DNA of 64,000 nt from Neorhizobium tomejilense (GTDB lineage: Bacteria > Pseudomonadota > Alphaproteobacteria > Rhizobiales > Rhizobiaceae), in the NCBI GenBank assembly GCA_002968845.1, contig PVBG01000006.1, positions 186,001-250,000 of the forward strand. The letters are read 5' to 3'. This document shows positions 28,847 to 37,377 of the stretch, in pieces. Both the position numbers and the translations under genes were made by a program. Numbering within the stretch: the first letter of the stretch is position 1; each line of letters begins with the position of its first letter. The notes beneath the pieces were generated by a model. The model worked only from the letters and a program-made list of their open reading frames with translations, was not told the DNA's origin and made no database searches.

Positions 28847-29257
28847 TCACGGGTCGATATACCCGACCGCCCGGACCCGCACCTCGCGGGTGCCGGGATC
28901 TTGGGAAAACAGGATGGCGCCGGAGGATTTGGATTCCGCCGGCACGTAGTCGAAGGTGACGTCTGCATCCTCGACAAGGTTGCCGCCATCCAGGATCTCG
29001 CCCCGTACGGTAACGGCGGCAGCCGTCGCCGTCGCCTTGTTGGCGATATCGAAGGCGACACGGTAGCCGCCTTCGGTCTGGCGCCTCTCGGTGATGGCGA
29101 TTGAGAATTCCGGTTGCATGTCGTCGTGCGTCCATGCCTGGTAGGCGACCCAGGCGATGGTGGCGACAACGACGAGCGCCGAAACCATGCCGGTCGCCCA
29201 TTCGATCCAGTGCGGCTCCTTGACTTCGGTGTGGCGTTTGTTGGCTGTGGTCGTCAT
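28847..29257 (-). CDS. TIGR02588 family membrane-anchored protein
   Basis: 136-aa protein with a single membrane anchor at about residues 23-42 (GMVSALVVVATIAWVAYQAW) and a C-terminal immunoglobulin-like beta domain outside the membrane, rich in VAFDI and VTVRGE strands. It matches the TIGR02588 family, always found next to TIGR02587, as here (13 bp downstream of it). Function unknown. Confidence 0.85.
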   Translation of the reverse strand: MTTTANKRHTEVKEPHWIEWATGMVSALVVVATIAWVAYQAWTHDDMQPEFSIAITERRQTEGGYRVAFDIANKATATAAAVTVRGEILDGGNLVEDADVTFDYVPAESKSSGAILFSQDPGTREVRVRAVGYIDP

Positions 29258-29270
29258 CGAGGTTCACGCG

Positions 29271-30167
29271 TTACAGGATGAGGCGGGCGGCGGCGGCCCC
29301 GATTGCGCCGGGGAAGCTCAGGACGATCGCCGACATCAGCATCTGCGTCGACGCCGTATCGTCGAGCCGGCCGAAGGTCCACAGCACATAGAAGCTGATC
29401 AGCATGGCGACCAAGTAGCCTGGCAGAGTGAAGCGGAAGAAGGCGTGCCACCATGGCGTTTCCTTCGAAATTTCATGGGTGCCCTTGAAGGCGACCGCAT
29501 AGACGAACCCGTGCATGATGGCGATCGATAGGCCGATGGTGACGAGCGCGTGCCAGGGCGTCATCTTGTAGGCGATCAGGATGATTTCTTCCGTCGGCGC
29601 GACGTTGAGGTTGAGAAAGAGGGCGCCGACCGCCATCAGGAACAGTTCGCGGCTGTAGCTGGTGGAAATTTCGTCGGGCACTGCGCCACCGCCTTGCTCC
29701 TCGTCCTCCTCCCCATCGTCCTCGTGTTCATCATTCCCCGACTGTCCGCCGAGCTGGGAGCGGCCGAGCAGCGCGCCGATGCTTGCCGGCACGGACTGTA
29801 TGGCGATCTTGCCGAGCATTTCGGAGGGCGGCATGTGGGGCTTGATATCCCCGAGCATGATGAGAACCGCCGCACCTATGACGATGCCGAGGCCATACGC
29901 GATGGTGGCGTCGCGGCAGGCTTCCGCCAGGGTGGAGGTGCGCTCGAAACCGATCCGGTGGGCGAGCAATATGAGAAGCGGAATATTGACGATCAGCAGC
30001 AGCAACAGGCGCCAGCGTTCGATGTAGAAGCCGAGCTGCCAGAGCTCCATTGTCATCAGCATCGGGATACCGAACAGCATGGCGCCGGCCGCGCCACGTC
30101 CGAGACCGATCAGAAAACTTCGGCTTCCGCCCGCGTCATTGCCCCGTTCCGCCCTGGCCCCGTTCAA
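29271..30167 (-). CDS. TIGR02587 family integral membrane protein
   Basis: Polytopic membrane protein, about 298 aa from the TTG at 30167, which has GGGAGGG seven bases upstream; no ATG is suitably placed and a longer frame reaches 30281. Seven to eight hydrophobic segments are interrupted by a very acidic Gly/Asp/Glu/Gln loop (GNDEHEDDGEEDEEQGGG). The family co-occurs with TIGR02588 and its function is not known. The pair follows the DUF1194 gene on the same strand. Confidence 0.82.
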   Translation of the reverse strand: MNGARAERGNDAGGSRSFLIGLGRGAAGAMLFGIPMLMTMELWQLGFYIERWRLLLLLIVNIPLLILLAHRIGFERTSTLAEACRDATIAYGLGIVIGAAVLIMLGDIKPHMPPSEMLGKIAIQSVPASIGALLGRSQLGGQSGNDEHEDDGEEDEEQGGGAVPDEISTSYSRELFLMAVGALFLNLNVAPTEEIILIAYKMTPWHALVTIGLSIAIMHGFVYAVAFKGTHEISKETPWWHAFFRFTLPGYLVAMLISFYVLWTFGRLDDTASTQMLMSAIVLSFPGAIGAAAARLIL

Positions 30168-30256
30168 TGCCGGCTCCCTCCCGTCTTGCGATAAGCGGAA
30201 GGAAACTCTGAAATCGGATGAAATGTTCCACCCGGACGAGAACCCGGGGCAAGGCA

Positions 30257-31057
30257 TCACCGATCGAACAGATCCTGCCATTGCTTCTCGCCGACCAGAC
30301 AGTCGCTGGAGGGCTGGTTGCCCGCCACCTTCTGTACGGTTGCCGGCGGCGTGAGCCCGCTGATCTCCAGGACCAGCTTGCGGCGGACGGCGACGGCGAA
30401 ATCCTCGATCTTGTGAACCGGTAGCACGAAGGAGCCAGGTCCGCCGATGACGCAGTCGCCATAATATTTGTCGAGCCCGCCTGGTGCGCCGGAGGGCCTC
30501 AGCATGATCGCCAGCCCGTTGATGATGATGCCGGCTTCCAGGGCCTTGCCACGGACTGGCACGACCGGATTGCCGGAATTGTTCGGCCCGTCGCCAGAAA
30601 TGTCGATCACCTGACGCGTGCCACGATACGAATTGGCGACGATCATCGTTGCGCCTTGGGTGATTGCGGCGGAAATCGAAGTGCGGCGCTGGGTATTGAT
30701 GGGCCGGGCCTCGAGCTTGGCGGCAAAATTAATCGCATCCTGCTCGTTTTCGATGATTGTCCAATCGATGATTGAATCCGGCACCACGTCACCGGCCCAT
30801 TCGAAATAGCTGATGGCGATGCGGCCGTTCAGCCCCGTCTTCACCGCCGCGATGAATTCCTTGTGCTTGAGCGCCTCGAGATATCCCTCGCGCTGGACGC
30901 GGACTTCCTCGTAGTCCATGGAGCGGGACGTATCGACCGCGAGGACCAGTTCCACATCGACTTCGCCTCCCTTTTGCTGCGCGACCATGGGGGCGGTGGC
31001 AGCGGCGGAAAGGCTCATGAGCATCGCGAGTGTTGTAAGCATTGCCAATCCAATCAC
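30257..31057 (-). CDS. DUF1194 von Willebrand factor A-like exported protein
   Basis: 266-aa protein with an N-terminal signal peptide (hydrophobic LAMLTTLAMLMSLSAAA) and a vWFA fold. The metal-site (MIDAS) motif DTSRS is at residues 43-47 in LVLAVDTSRSMDYEE. DISGDGPNNSGNP near 160 provides a second acidic loop. This matches DUF1194, a periplasmic vWA family common in rhizobia. It probably mediates metal-dependent protein-protein contact; partner unknown. It lies upstream of the TIGR02587/TIGR02588 pair and may share their transcript. Confidence 0.9.
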   Translation of the reverse strand: MIGLAMLTTLAMLMSLSAAATAPMVAQQKGGEVDVELVLAVDTSRSMDYEEVRVQREGYLEALKHKEFIAAVKTGLNGRIAISYFEWAGDVVPDSIIDWTIIENEQDAINFAAKLEARPINTQRRTSISAAITQGATMIVANSYRGTRQVIDISGDGPNNSGNPVVPVRGKALEAGIIINGLAIMLRPSGAPGGLDKYYGDCVIGGPGSFVLPVHKIEDFAVAVRRKLVLEISGLTPPATVQKVAGNQPSSDCLVGEKQWQDLFDR

Positions 31058-31248
31058 TGCGTTATCGATTTCTTAAAACTGTAACACAGAGGCGACCGAG
31101 GGCGACTCTCCTCCGCGAGCCTGCCTTCAACTTTCGGTGATGGGACTTTATTCCGTGGGCACCCCGCGTAATCTGCCACGGAGATGCTGCTGCTTCGGCC
31201 TTGGTCTGGAGCTGCCCCTATCAACTGGTATCTGGACGGGATCAGGCG

Positions 31249-31647
31249 ATGACGAGGTTAAACGGCAAATGTTATTGCGGCGCAGTCGCCTATGAAGTGG
31301 AAGACGCTTTCGTTTATGCCGCCAATTGCCATTGCTCCGATTGCCGCCGCACCACCGGCTCGGCTTTCAAGCCCTTAGCGGGCATCGAGCGGCAGAAGTT
31401 TGCCATGGTGAAAGGCGACGACGGTTTGCTGATCTTCGGCGACGTCGATACCCACAACGCCCATTGCAGGGCCTGTGGTTCGCTTCTCTACTCGCTGGTG
31501 CGGGAGGCTGCCTGGGTGCATGTGGCAATGGGCACGCTGGTCGACGCCCCGACAATCCGGCCGACGCACCATATCTTCGTCGCGTCCAAGGCGCCGTGGC
31601 ACGAGATCACCGACGACCTGCCGCAATATCGCGGCCATAGAGAATAG
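31249..31647 (+). CDS. GFA family zinc protein (Gfa-like)
   Basis: 132-aa protein of the glutathione-dependent formaldehyde-activating enzyme/CENP-V fold. Zinc-binding cysteines are visible in GKCYCGAVAYEV (residues 6-17), NCHCSDCRRTTGSAF (about 26-40) and HCRACGSLLY (about 81-90). The start at the ATG at 31249 puts the first Cys motif near the N-terminus as usual. Most single-copy GFA proteins are of unknown substrate; formaldehyde chemistry is not demonstrated for them in general. Confidence 0.9.
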   Translation: MTRLNGKCYCGAVAYEVEDAFVYAANCHCSDCRRTTGSAFKPLAGIERQKFAMVKGDDGLLIFGDVDTHNAHCRACGSLLYSLVREAAWVHVAMGTLVDAPTIRPTHHIFVASKAPWHEITDDLPQYRGHRE

Positions 31648-31800
31648 CTATTCCCGACCGGCCAGCGCGGACCCGCTCCAACGGAGCCGCTATTCGGGTA
31701 GCGCAAACTCGTGTCAACTTGGGGGACAGGGCTATTTCCGATGGCCGCTGTTGACTTCGCAGCGCGCATATCGACAGAGTGGCGCAAAGAAGGAAACCCC

Positions 31801-32037
31801 ATGTCCAGGTCAGAAAAATTCATCGTGCTGCCGTTCAAGAAAGTCCGGGGCAACGTGACGCCTGGCGAGATGCGCGTAGCCTCGAACGCCGCTTCGGCCG
31901 AGAAGATCGCCCGCGCCATGGCCGACCGCTTCGTCGGGGTCGCGGCCTATTCGGTTCAGGTCGACATGGAAAGCGGCGACATGTCCGATCCGCGTATCCT
32001 CTGGCAATCGGGCGAAATCGCCGATATCGCTGCCTAG
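31801..32037 (+). CDS. Conserved hypothetical small protein
   Basis: 78-aa soluble protein with AAGAAGGAAA upstream of the ATG. It starts with a strand rich in basic residues (KFIVLPFKKVRG), has a central helix (SAAEKIARAMADRF-like) and ends with acidic sequence. The alternation resembles small alphaproteobacterial proteins of unknown function; I cannot name a family. It converges with the YqaE gene. Confidence 0.65.
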   Translation: MSRSEKFIVLPFKKVRGNVTPGEMRVASNAASAEKIARAMADRFVGVAAYSVQVDMESGDMSDPRILWQSGEIADIAA

Positions 32038-32084
32038 CCCCCGAGCCGGCTGCTTCTTTCACAGGCGACGCGGGTTCGATCCGG

Positions 32085-32243
32085 TTATTTCTTGAGGATC
32101 ACCCACAGCGCATGCACGATGCCGGGCAGCCAGCCGCAGAGAGTGAGCAGGATGTTCAGCCAGAAATGCAGGCCGAGCCCCACCTGCAGGAACACCCCCA
32201 GCGGCGGCAGGATGAAGGCGAGCAGAATGCGGATGATATCCAA
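32085..32243 (-). CDS. YqaE/Pmp3 family small membrane protein
   Basis: 52-aa hydrophobic protein read from a TTG at 32243 with GGAGAA seven bases upstream. It has the two-helix Pmp3/YqaE pattern: DIIRILLAFILPPLGVFLQ as the first helix, then LNILLTLCGWLPGIVHALWVI as the second, ending LKK. The PPLGVF and GWLPGIVHA motifs are diagnostic. Members influence membrane potential or stress tolerance in yeast and plants. It is easily missed because it is short and lacks ATG. Confidence 0.88.
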   Translation of the reverse strand: MDIIRILLAFILPPLGVFLQVGLGLHFWLNILLTLCGWLPGIVHALWVILKK

Positions 32244-32310
32244 CGGGCGTTCTCCGGGTTGATCGGTTCGGCCGGTAACGCGCTGGATGGGATATGGTTT
32301 CAGAAGACGC

Positions 32311-33513
32311 TCATCTCAGCAGCGTCTTTGCGATGATCTCCAGCTGAATCTCGTTGCTGCCGCCGAAAATGCTCTGGGAGCGGGAATTGAAATAGACGGC
32401 GGAGGCAACCTTGCGCTCCTCGTCGATCTCACTTTCCTCCGGCAACTCGTGCAGCGGCCGATGCTCTTCAAAGCGTAACGCATTTGGGCCAAGGATCGAG
32501 GCCGCGAGTTCGGCGATCGACTGGCGGATGCGGCTGCGCTCGATCTTCATCGTCGAAGACGGCACCGACCCCGGATTGCCGCCGGCCTGCACCTTGGACA
32601 TGGCGGAAAGCTCCAGCATGTCGTTGGCGTCCACATCCGTGGCGATCTCGGCAAGGCGTGCCATGAACAGCGGATCGTCGATCATCGTTCGCCCGTCCGG
32701 CAGTGGCTCGGAAGCGAGCCGGTGCAGGCGCGTCAGCATGGCCCGCAAGACTCCGCCGGCGAAGGCGCCGCCCCGCTCGAATTCGAGCAGGTATTTTGCG
32801 ATGTCCCAGCCCTCGCCTTCCTCGCCGATGCGGTCGGAGACCGGCACTTTCACGTCGTCGAAGAAGACCTGGTTGAACTCATGCGTGCCGCAGATCGAGC
32901 GGATCGGCCGGATGGTGACGCCGGGCGATTTCAGGTCGATCAGGATGAAGGTGATGCCTTCCTGTTTCTTGCCCGTGTCGGCGGTGCGTACCAGCGCGAA
33001 CATCCGCGTGGCATGATGCGCCAGCGTCGACCAGATCTTTGAGCCGTTGACGATGTAGTGGTCGCCGTCGAGCACCGCCCGGGTCTTCAGCGAGGCAAGG
33101 TCGGAGCCGGAGCCGGGTTCGGAATAGCCCTGCGCCCAGAGATCCTCGCCACTCAGGATGCGCGGCAGGTAGAAGTTTTTCTGCTCGTCGTTGCCGTAGC
33201 GCATGATGACCGGCGCGATCATCTTGATTGAGGCGCCGCGGAAATGCGGCTCGCCGGCGCGTTCGCATTCCTGGTCGAGAATGTAGCGCTCGGCGAGCGA
33301 CCAGCCGGTGCCGCCATATTGCTTCGGCCAGGATGGGGCGGCCCAGCCCTTGTCGTTGAGCTTCGCCTGCCATTCGAGGCCGATAGCGGGGTCGGCAAGG
33401 AAGCTGGGGTTCAGCCGCTCTGCGCGCTTCAGGCCCTCGTCCAGATGAGTGTCCAAGAAAGTCCGAACCTCGTCGCGGAACCGAACCTCTTCTTCCGTCA
33501 TCAACAGATCCAT
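32311..33513 (-). CDS. Acyl-CoA dehydrogenase (second of a pair)
   Basis: 400-aa FAD flavoprotein from the ATG at 33513 (upstream frame discarded because it runs into the other dehydrogenase gene). The FAD/substrate segment QGYSEPGSGSDLASLKTRA lies near residues 120-138, and the C-terminal ends with the SQSIFGGSNEIQLEIIAKTLLR tail. It starts 10 bp after the stop of the first dehydrogenase. Paired dehydrogenases like these often form a heteromeric enzyme. In this cluster they may oxidise a phenylpropanoyl-CoA to the cinnamoyl-CoA, which is inference. Confidence 0.93.
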   Translation of the reverse strand: MDLLMTEEEVRFRDEVRTFLDTHLDEGLKRAERLNPSFLADPAIGLEWQAKLNDKGWAAPSWPKQYGGTGWSLAERYILDQECERAGEPHFRGASIKMIAPVIMRYGNDEQKNFYLPRILSGEDLWAQGYSEPGSGSDLASLKTRAVLDGDHYIVNGSKIWSTLAHHATRMFALVRTADTGKKQEGITFILIDLKSPGVTIRPIRSICGTHEFNQVFFDDVKVPVSDRIGEEGEGWDIAKYLLEFERGGAFAGGVLRAMLTRLHRLASEPLPDGRTMIDDPLFMARLAEIATDVDANDMLELSAMSKVQAGGNPGSVPSSTMKIERSRIRQSIAELAASILGPNALRFEEHRPLHELPEESEIDEERKVASAVYFNSRSQSIFGGSNEIQLEIIAKTLLR

Positions 33514-33523
33514 GGAACTCTCC

Positions 33524-34681
33524 TCAGACGGGTTCGCGCAGCAAGCTGCCGGAGAGCGTGGCAGGATCGCGGATGATCTCGCCATAGCGCTTCAGGTGGT
33601 CCGCGGTGGTGCCAAAGGTGTTTTCGATCGCGTAAAGCCGGCGGAACCAGGCGCCGATCGGCATCTCTTCCGAAAAACCCATGGCGCCATGCAGCTGGAT
33701 CGCCTCCTGCGCGACAGAGCGGGAGACCTTGCCGATCTTCGCACGGGCGCCGGAGACGCCGCGGATGCGCATCGCGCGCGGCGCATCGACGGAGAGCGTG
33801 GCGAGCAATGCCGAACCGCGGGCTTCCTGGCATTTCACCGCCATCTCGGCCATGCGGTGCTGAAGTGCCTGGAACGCGGCGAGCGGCTTGCCGAACTGCA
33901 CGCGCTCCTTGGTATAGGCAACGGTCGCATCCATCAGCGCATCCATGATGCCGACCGCTTCCGAGGCGAGCGCCGCATTGACGCGGTCGTAAGCCGCTTC
34001 GATTTCGGCGAGCGTATCGGCCTCAGCACTAAATAACGCCGACGCGGGTAGGGAAACGTTGTCGAGAACGAGATCGCTGGCGCGGCTGCCATCGACGAGT
34101 TTCACCTCGGTCCGCGTCAGGCCCGCAGCATCCGCAGGTACGGCGAACAATTTTACTGCCCCGTCAAGCTTGGCCGAGACCAGAAAGATATCCGCAAAGG
34201 CGCCGCCGTGAACCAGCGGCTTTTCGCCGGAGATAAGATAGCTCTCGCCGCTGCGGGTCGCGGTTGCGGCGATATTGCCGAGGTCGAAACCGGTCTGGCG
34301 CTCCGTATGCGCCAGCGCCGGGCGCGATGTGCCGGCAAACAGGCCGCCGAGAATCTCGGCTTTTTGGTCTTCGGAACCAAGCTTTTCGACCAGCCCGCCG
34401 GCGAGAATGATAGATGCAAGATAAGGCTCCACCACCAAAGCGCGGCCGATCGCTTCCATGATCAGCGAGACTTCCACCGCGCCGCCACCAAGCCCACCAT
34501 TCTCTTCGGCAAACGGCAGCGCCAACCAGCCGAGATCGGCCATCTCGGACCAGATGCCGGCATCGAAACCGGTCTCCGAGGCGATGATTTTGTTGCGCTT
34601 CTCGAAGTCGTAGCGATCCTTCAGGAACCGCTCGGCGCTTTCCTTCAACAGAAGCTGCTCGTCCGAATAGTTCAGGTCCAT
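33524..34681 (-). CDS. Acyl-CoA dehydrogenase (first of a pair)
   Basis: 385-aa acyl-CoA dehydrogenase family protein from the ATG at 34681. It has the N-terminal helical domain (MDLNYSDEQLLLKESAERFL), a middle beta domain, and C-terminal helices with the RSVAQEAIQLHGAMGFSEEMPIG stretch. Its middle domain lacks the canonical SEPxxGSD box, showing TERQTGFDL instead, so it may be the non-canonical partner of the following dehydrogenase. A RIME-like repeat lies in the spacer before it. Confidence 0.92.
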   Translation of the reverse strand: MDLNYSDEQLLLKESAERFLKDRYDFEKRNKIIASETGFDAGIWSEMADLGWLALPFAEENGGLGGGAVEVSLIMEAIGRALVVEPYLASIILAGGLVEKLGSEDQKAEILGGLFAGTSRPALAHTERQTGFDLGNIAATATRSGESYLISGEKPLVHGGAFADIFLVSAKLDGAVKLFAVPADAAGLTRTEVKLVDGSRASDLVLDNVSLPASALFSAEADTLAEIEAAYDRVNAALASEAVGIMDALMDATVAYTKERVQFGKPLAAFQALQHRMAEMAVKCQEARGSALLATLSVDAPRAMRIRGVSGARAKIGKVSRSVAQEAIQLHGAMGFSEEMPIGAWFRRLYAIENTFGTTADHLKRYGEIIRDPATLSGSLLREPV

Positions 34682-34724
34682 GACTGGGTCTCGCGTTTTA
34701 GTCTTGGAGGCAGCGGGTGCCGCC

Positions 34725-34845
34725 CCCCTCACCCGGCCTCCGCTACGCTCGGCCACCCTCTCCCCGAGGGGAGAGGAAGATCGGAGGCATTGGAGCAATC
34801 CACCTTCTCCCTCGGGGAGAAGGTGCCGGCAGGCGGATGAGGGGG
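34725..34845. repeat. RIME-like palindromic intergenic repeat, copy 1
   Basis: About 121 bp, one of three related copies in the same orientation. It begins CCCCTCACCCGGCCTCCGCT and ends GGCGGATGAGGGGG. Two internal hairpins are present: CTCTCCCC/GGGGAGAG and CTTCTCCC/GGGAGAAG. The form fits the Rhizobium intergenic mosaic element class. It sits between the hydratase/lyase gene at 34879 and the first acyl-CoA dehydrogenase. Confidence 0.85.
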
Positions 34846-34878
34846 TCTGGCAACGGCCTTCCTCAAAGGAGGTGTAGA

Positions 34879-35724
34879 CTACTCCTCGCGCGTATACGCC
34901 CCATGCCCCGGCCGATAGGTCTTGGTGTCGAGGAACTGCGACAGTCCCTTTTCGCGGCCCTTTTCCGGGTCGACGAACGTCGTCTGGTCGGCCTTGGCGG
35001 TCAAATATTCCGCCGACTCCTCCCAGGTCATCTCGCGCACATACTTATAGGCCATGCGGGCCTGGCGGAGCACGGTCGGGTTCTTTTCGAGGAGCACGCG
35101 GGCGATCTCGACGGTGCGTTCGCGTAAGCGTTCGGCCGGCACCGCCTCGTTCACCAGGCCGAGCTGTTCGGCCATCTTGCCGCCGAACTTTTCGCCGGTC
35201 ATGACGTAATACATCGCCTTGCGGTCGTTCATCAGCGTCGAGATCGCCTTGGAGACGACGCCGCCGGGGATGACGCCCCAGTTGATTTCCGAAAGGCCGA
35301 ACACCGCATCTTCGGAGGCGACCGCCAGGTCGCAGCAGATCAGCGGGGTGAAGGCACCGCCAAAGCACCAGCCGTTGACCATGGCGATGGTCGGCTTGGC
35401 GTAGTGCATCAGCAGGCGCCATTGCCATGCACGGGTGGAGCGGTAGGCGCGCATGCGCTTGACGTCCGACACACCGTCGGTGGCGCGGAAGAAGTCCTTG
35501 AGGTCCATGCCGGCGGAAAAGGCTTCGCCCTCGCCGGTGAGGATGATCACGCCGGCGCGGTCGTCGATTTCAAGCGCGTCGAGCACCCGGATCATGTCTT
35601 CGGCAAGACCGACGCTCATGGCGTTGCGCTTGTCCGGGCGGTTTAGCTTCACCCAGGCAATGCCGTTTTCGAATTCGACCTTGACGTTCTCTCCGCCCAG
35701 ATCGCTTGCTTCTATGGTCATCAT
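34879..35724 (-). CDS. p-Hydroxycinnamoyl-CoA hydratase/lyase, paralogue 1
   Basis: 281-aa crotonase-fold enzyme predicted to hydrate feruloyl-, coumaroyl- or caffeoyl-CoA and split it to a hydroxybenzaldehyde and acetyl-CoA (HCHL/Ech type). Close match to that subfamily: GMDLKDFFR, MVNGWCFGGAF, FGLSEINWG with the catalytic Glu at 146, and MTGEKFGG. From recalled Pseudomonas numbering, the Ser123 position is Thr126 and the Tyr239 position is Thr242 (Tyr240 two residues before is kept). Substrate range or lyase activity may differ. It is cotranscribed with an aldehyde dehydrogenase. Confidence 0.88.
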   Translation of the reverse strand: MMTIEASDLGGENVKVEFENGIAWVKLNRPDKRNAMSVGLAEDMIRVLDALEIDDRAGVIILTGEGEAFSAGMDLKDFFRATDGVSDVKRMRAYRSTRAWQWRLLMHYAKPTIAMVNGWCFGGAFTPLICCDLAVASEDAVFGLSEINWGVIPGGVVSKAISTLMNDRKAMYYVMTGEKFGGKMAEQLGLVNEAVPAERLRERTVEIARVLLEKNPTVLRQARMAYKYVREMTWEESAEYLTAKADQTTFVDPEKGREKGLSQFLDTKTYRPGHGAYTREE

Positions 35725-35747
35725 ATTCTCCTAAAGATCCCGGAGCC

Positions 35748-37190
35748 TTACGACAGGCTGGTCATTTTGGTGACGAGATAGGCGTCCATGCCCTCGGTGC
35801 CGCCTTCGGAGCCGTAACCGCTCTGCTTGACGCCGCCGAACGGCGTTTCGGCCATCGAGATGAAGTTGTTGTTGATGCCGACCATGCCGGCCTCGAGCGC
35901 GTCGCTGACCATCGCCGCCGTCTGGCTGGACCGGGTGAAGGCATAGGAGGCAAGCCCGTAGGGCAGCCGGTTGGCCTGTTCGATCACCTCGTCGAAGGAG
36001 GTGAAGCGGGCGGTGACGGCGACCGGACCGAAGGGCTCGTCATTCATGATGATCGCGTCCTGCGGCACGTCGGACAGCACGGTCGGCTGAAAGAAATAGC
36101 CGCGATTGCTGCCGCGCTCGCCGCCGGCTTTCACCTTGGCGCCGCGCTGCACGGCATCGGCGACCATGCGTTCCATCGCCGGCACACGGCGGCTGTTGGC
36201 GAGCGGCCCCATCTGGCTCGACGGGTCGAGGCCGTCGCCGACCTTGAGGGCCGACGCCGCCTTGGCAAAGCCGTCGACGAACTTGTCGTGGACGCTGTCA
36301 TGGACGTAGAACCGGGTCGGCGAGATGCAGACCTGGCCGGCATTGCGGTATTTCGCGTGCACCATGACGCGGATGGCGTGGTCGATATCGGCATCCTCGA
36401 AGATCAGCACGGGGGCATGGCCGCCGAGTTCCATCGTGGCACGCTTGACGCCGGCTTTCGCGGCGAGGACTGCGAGATGCTGGCCGACGGCGGTCGAGCC
36501 GGTGAAGGTGATCTTGCGGATGCCGTCCGAAGCGATCAGGTGTTCGGAGACCTCCGCCGGCTTGCCGTGCACGACGTTCAGCACGCCGTTCGGCAGGCCG
36601 GCATCCTGCAGCGCGCGGGCGATCTCGAGCACGGTCGAGGGTGTCTCTTCCGAGGGCTTGATGACCATGGTGCAGCCGGTGGCGAGCGCGGCCGAAATTT
36701 TTCGCGCCGGGATGACGCCCGGAAAATTCCAGGGCGTGAAGCCGGCGACCGGGCCGACTGGCTCTCTCGTGACCATCCAGCGGGCGCCGGGCACGCGCGA
36801 CGGCACGATGCGGCCATAAGTGCGGCGGCCCTCGTCGGCGGTCCAGTCGAGAATGTCGGCCGAGATATGAACTTCCGGGATCGCCTCGGCGAGCGGCTTG
36901 CCCTGGTCGAGCACCATGCGCCGGCCGATTTCATTGGCCCGTTCGCGCAGGATGTCGGCTGCCTTGCGGATGATCTTGGCGCGGTCGAAGGCGGTCGTTG
37001 CCTTCCAGGCCTTGAATTCACGGGTGGCGGCTGCCACGGCTCGCTCGAGGTCCGCCGCGGTTGCATGCGGCAGGGCGCCGATCGGCTCGCCGGTTGCCGG
37101 ATTGATGACGTCTTCCGTCATCCGGCCTTCCGCGCCGAGCCACTCGCCATCCACAAACAGCTTCAATTCACCATAGGATTGGGTCTGCAT
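35748..37190 (-). CDS. Aldehyde dehydrogenase (vanillin/hydroxybenzaldehyde dehydrogenase candidate)
   Basis: 480-aa NAD(P)-dependent aldehyde dehydrogenase from the ATG at 37190. Catalytic residues are present: Asn155 in PWNFP, Glu254 in ELGG and Cys288 in GQVC; GSTAVG of the nucleotide fold is at 231-236. By family it lies near succinate-semialdehyde and benzaldehyde dehydrogenases. Between two hydratase/lyase paralogues, it most likely oxidises the hydroxybenzaldehyde they release to vanillate or 4-hydroxybenzoate. That role rests on context. Confidence 0.9.
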   Translation of the reverse strand: MQTQSYGELKLFVDGEWLGAEGRMTEDVINPATGEPIGALPHATAADLERAVAAATREFKAWKATTAFDRAKIIRKAADILRERANEIGRRMVLDQGKPLAEAIPEVHISADILDWTADEGRRTYGRIVPSRVPGARWMVTREPVGPVAGFTPWNFPGVIPARKISAALATGCTMVIKPSEETPSTVLEIARALQDAGLPNGVLNVVHGKPAEVSEHLIASDGIRKITFTGSTAVGQHLAVLAAKAGVKRATMELGGHAPVLIFEDADIDHAIRVMVHAKYRNAGQVCISPTRFYVHDSVHDKFVDGFAKAASALKVGDGLDPSSQMGPLANSRRVPAMERMVADAVQRGAKVKAGGERGSNRGYFFQPTVLSDVPQDAIIMNDEPFGPVAVTARFTSFDEVIEQANRLPYGLASYAFTRSSQTAAMVSDALEAGMVGINNNFISMAETPFGGVKQSGYGSEGGTEGMDAYLVTKMTSLS

Positions 37191-37240
37191 CACGGTTTCC
37201 TCCCTCGTGACTGCCAAAATAAAACAGTGGGCGTAGCACC

Positions 37241-37363
37241 CCCCCCACCCGGCCTCCGCTTCGCTCGGCCAGCCTCTCCCCGCTGGGGAGAGGAGGATCT
37301 GAGACATTGCGGCAATTCACCTTCTCCCCTTGGGGAGAAGGTGCCGGCAGGCGGATGAGGGGG
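37241..37363. repeat. RIME-like palindromic intergenic repeat, copy 2
   Basis: About 123 bp, related along its length to the copies at 34725 and 42762 and in the same orientation. It contains the paired hairpins CTCTCCCC/GGGGAGAG and CTTCTCCCC/GGGGAGAAG and the end GGCGGATGAGGGGG. It lies inside the operon, between the CoA-ligase and aldehyde-dehydrogenase genes. Confidence 0.85.
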
Positions 37364-37377
37364 AAATCCCCCAATCC

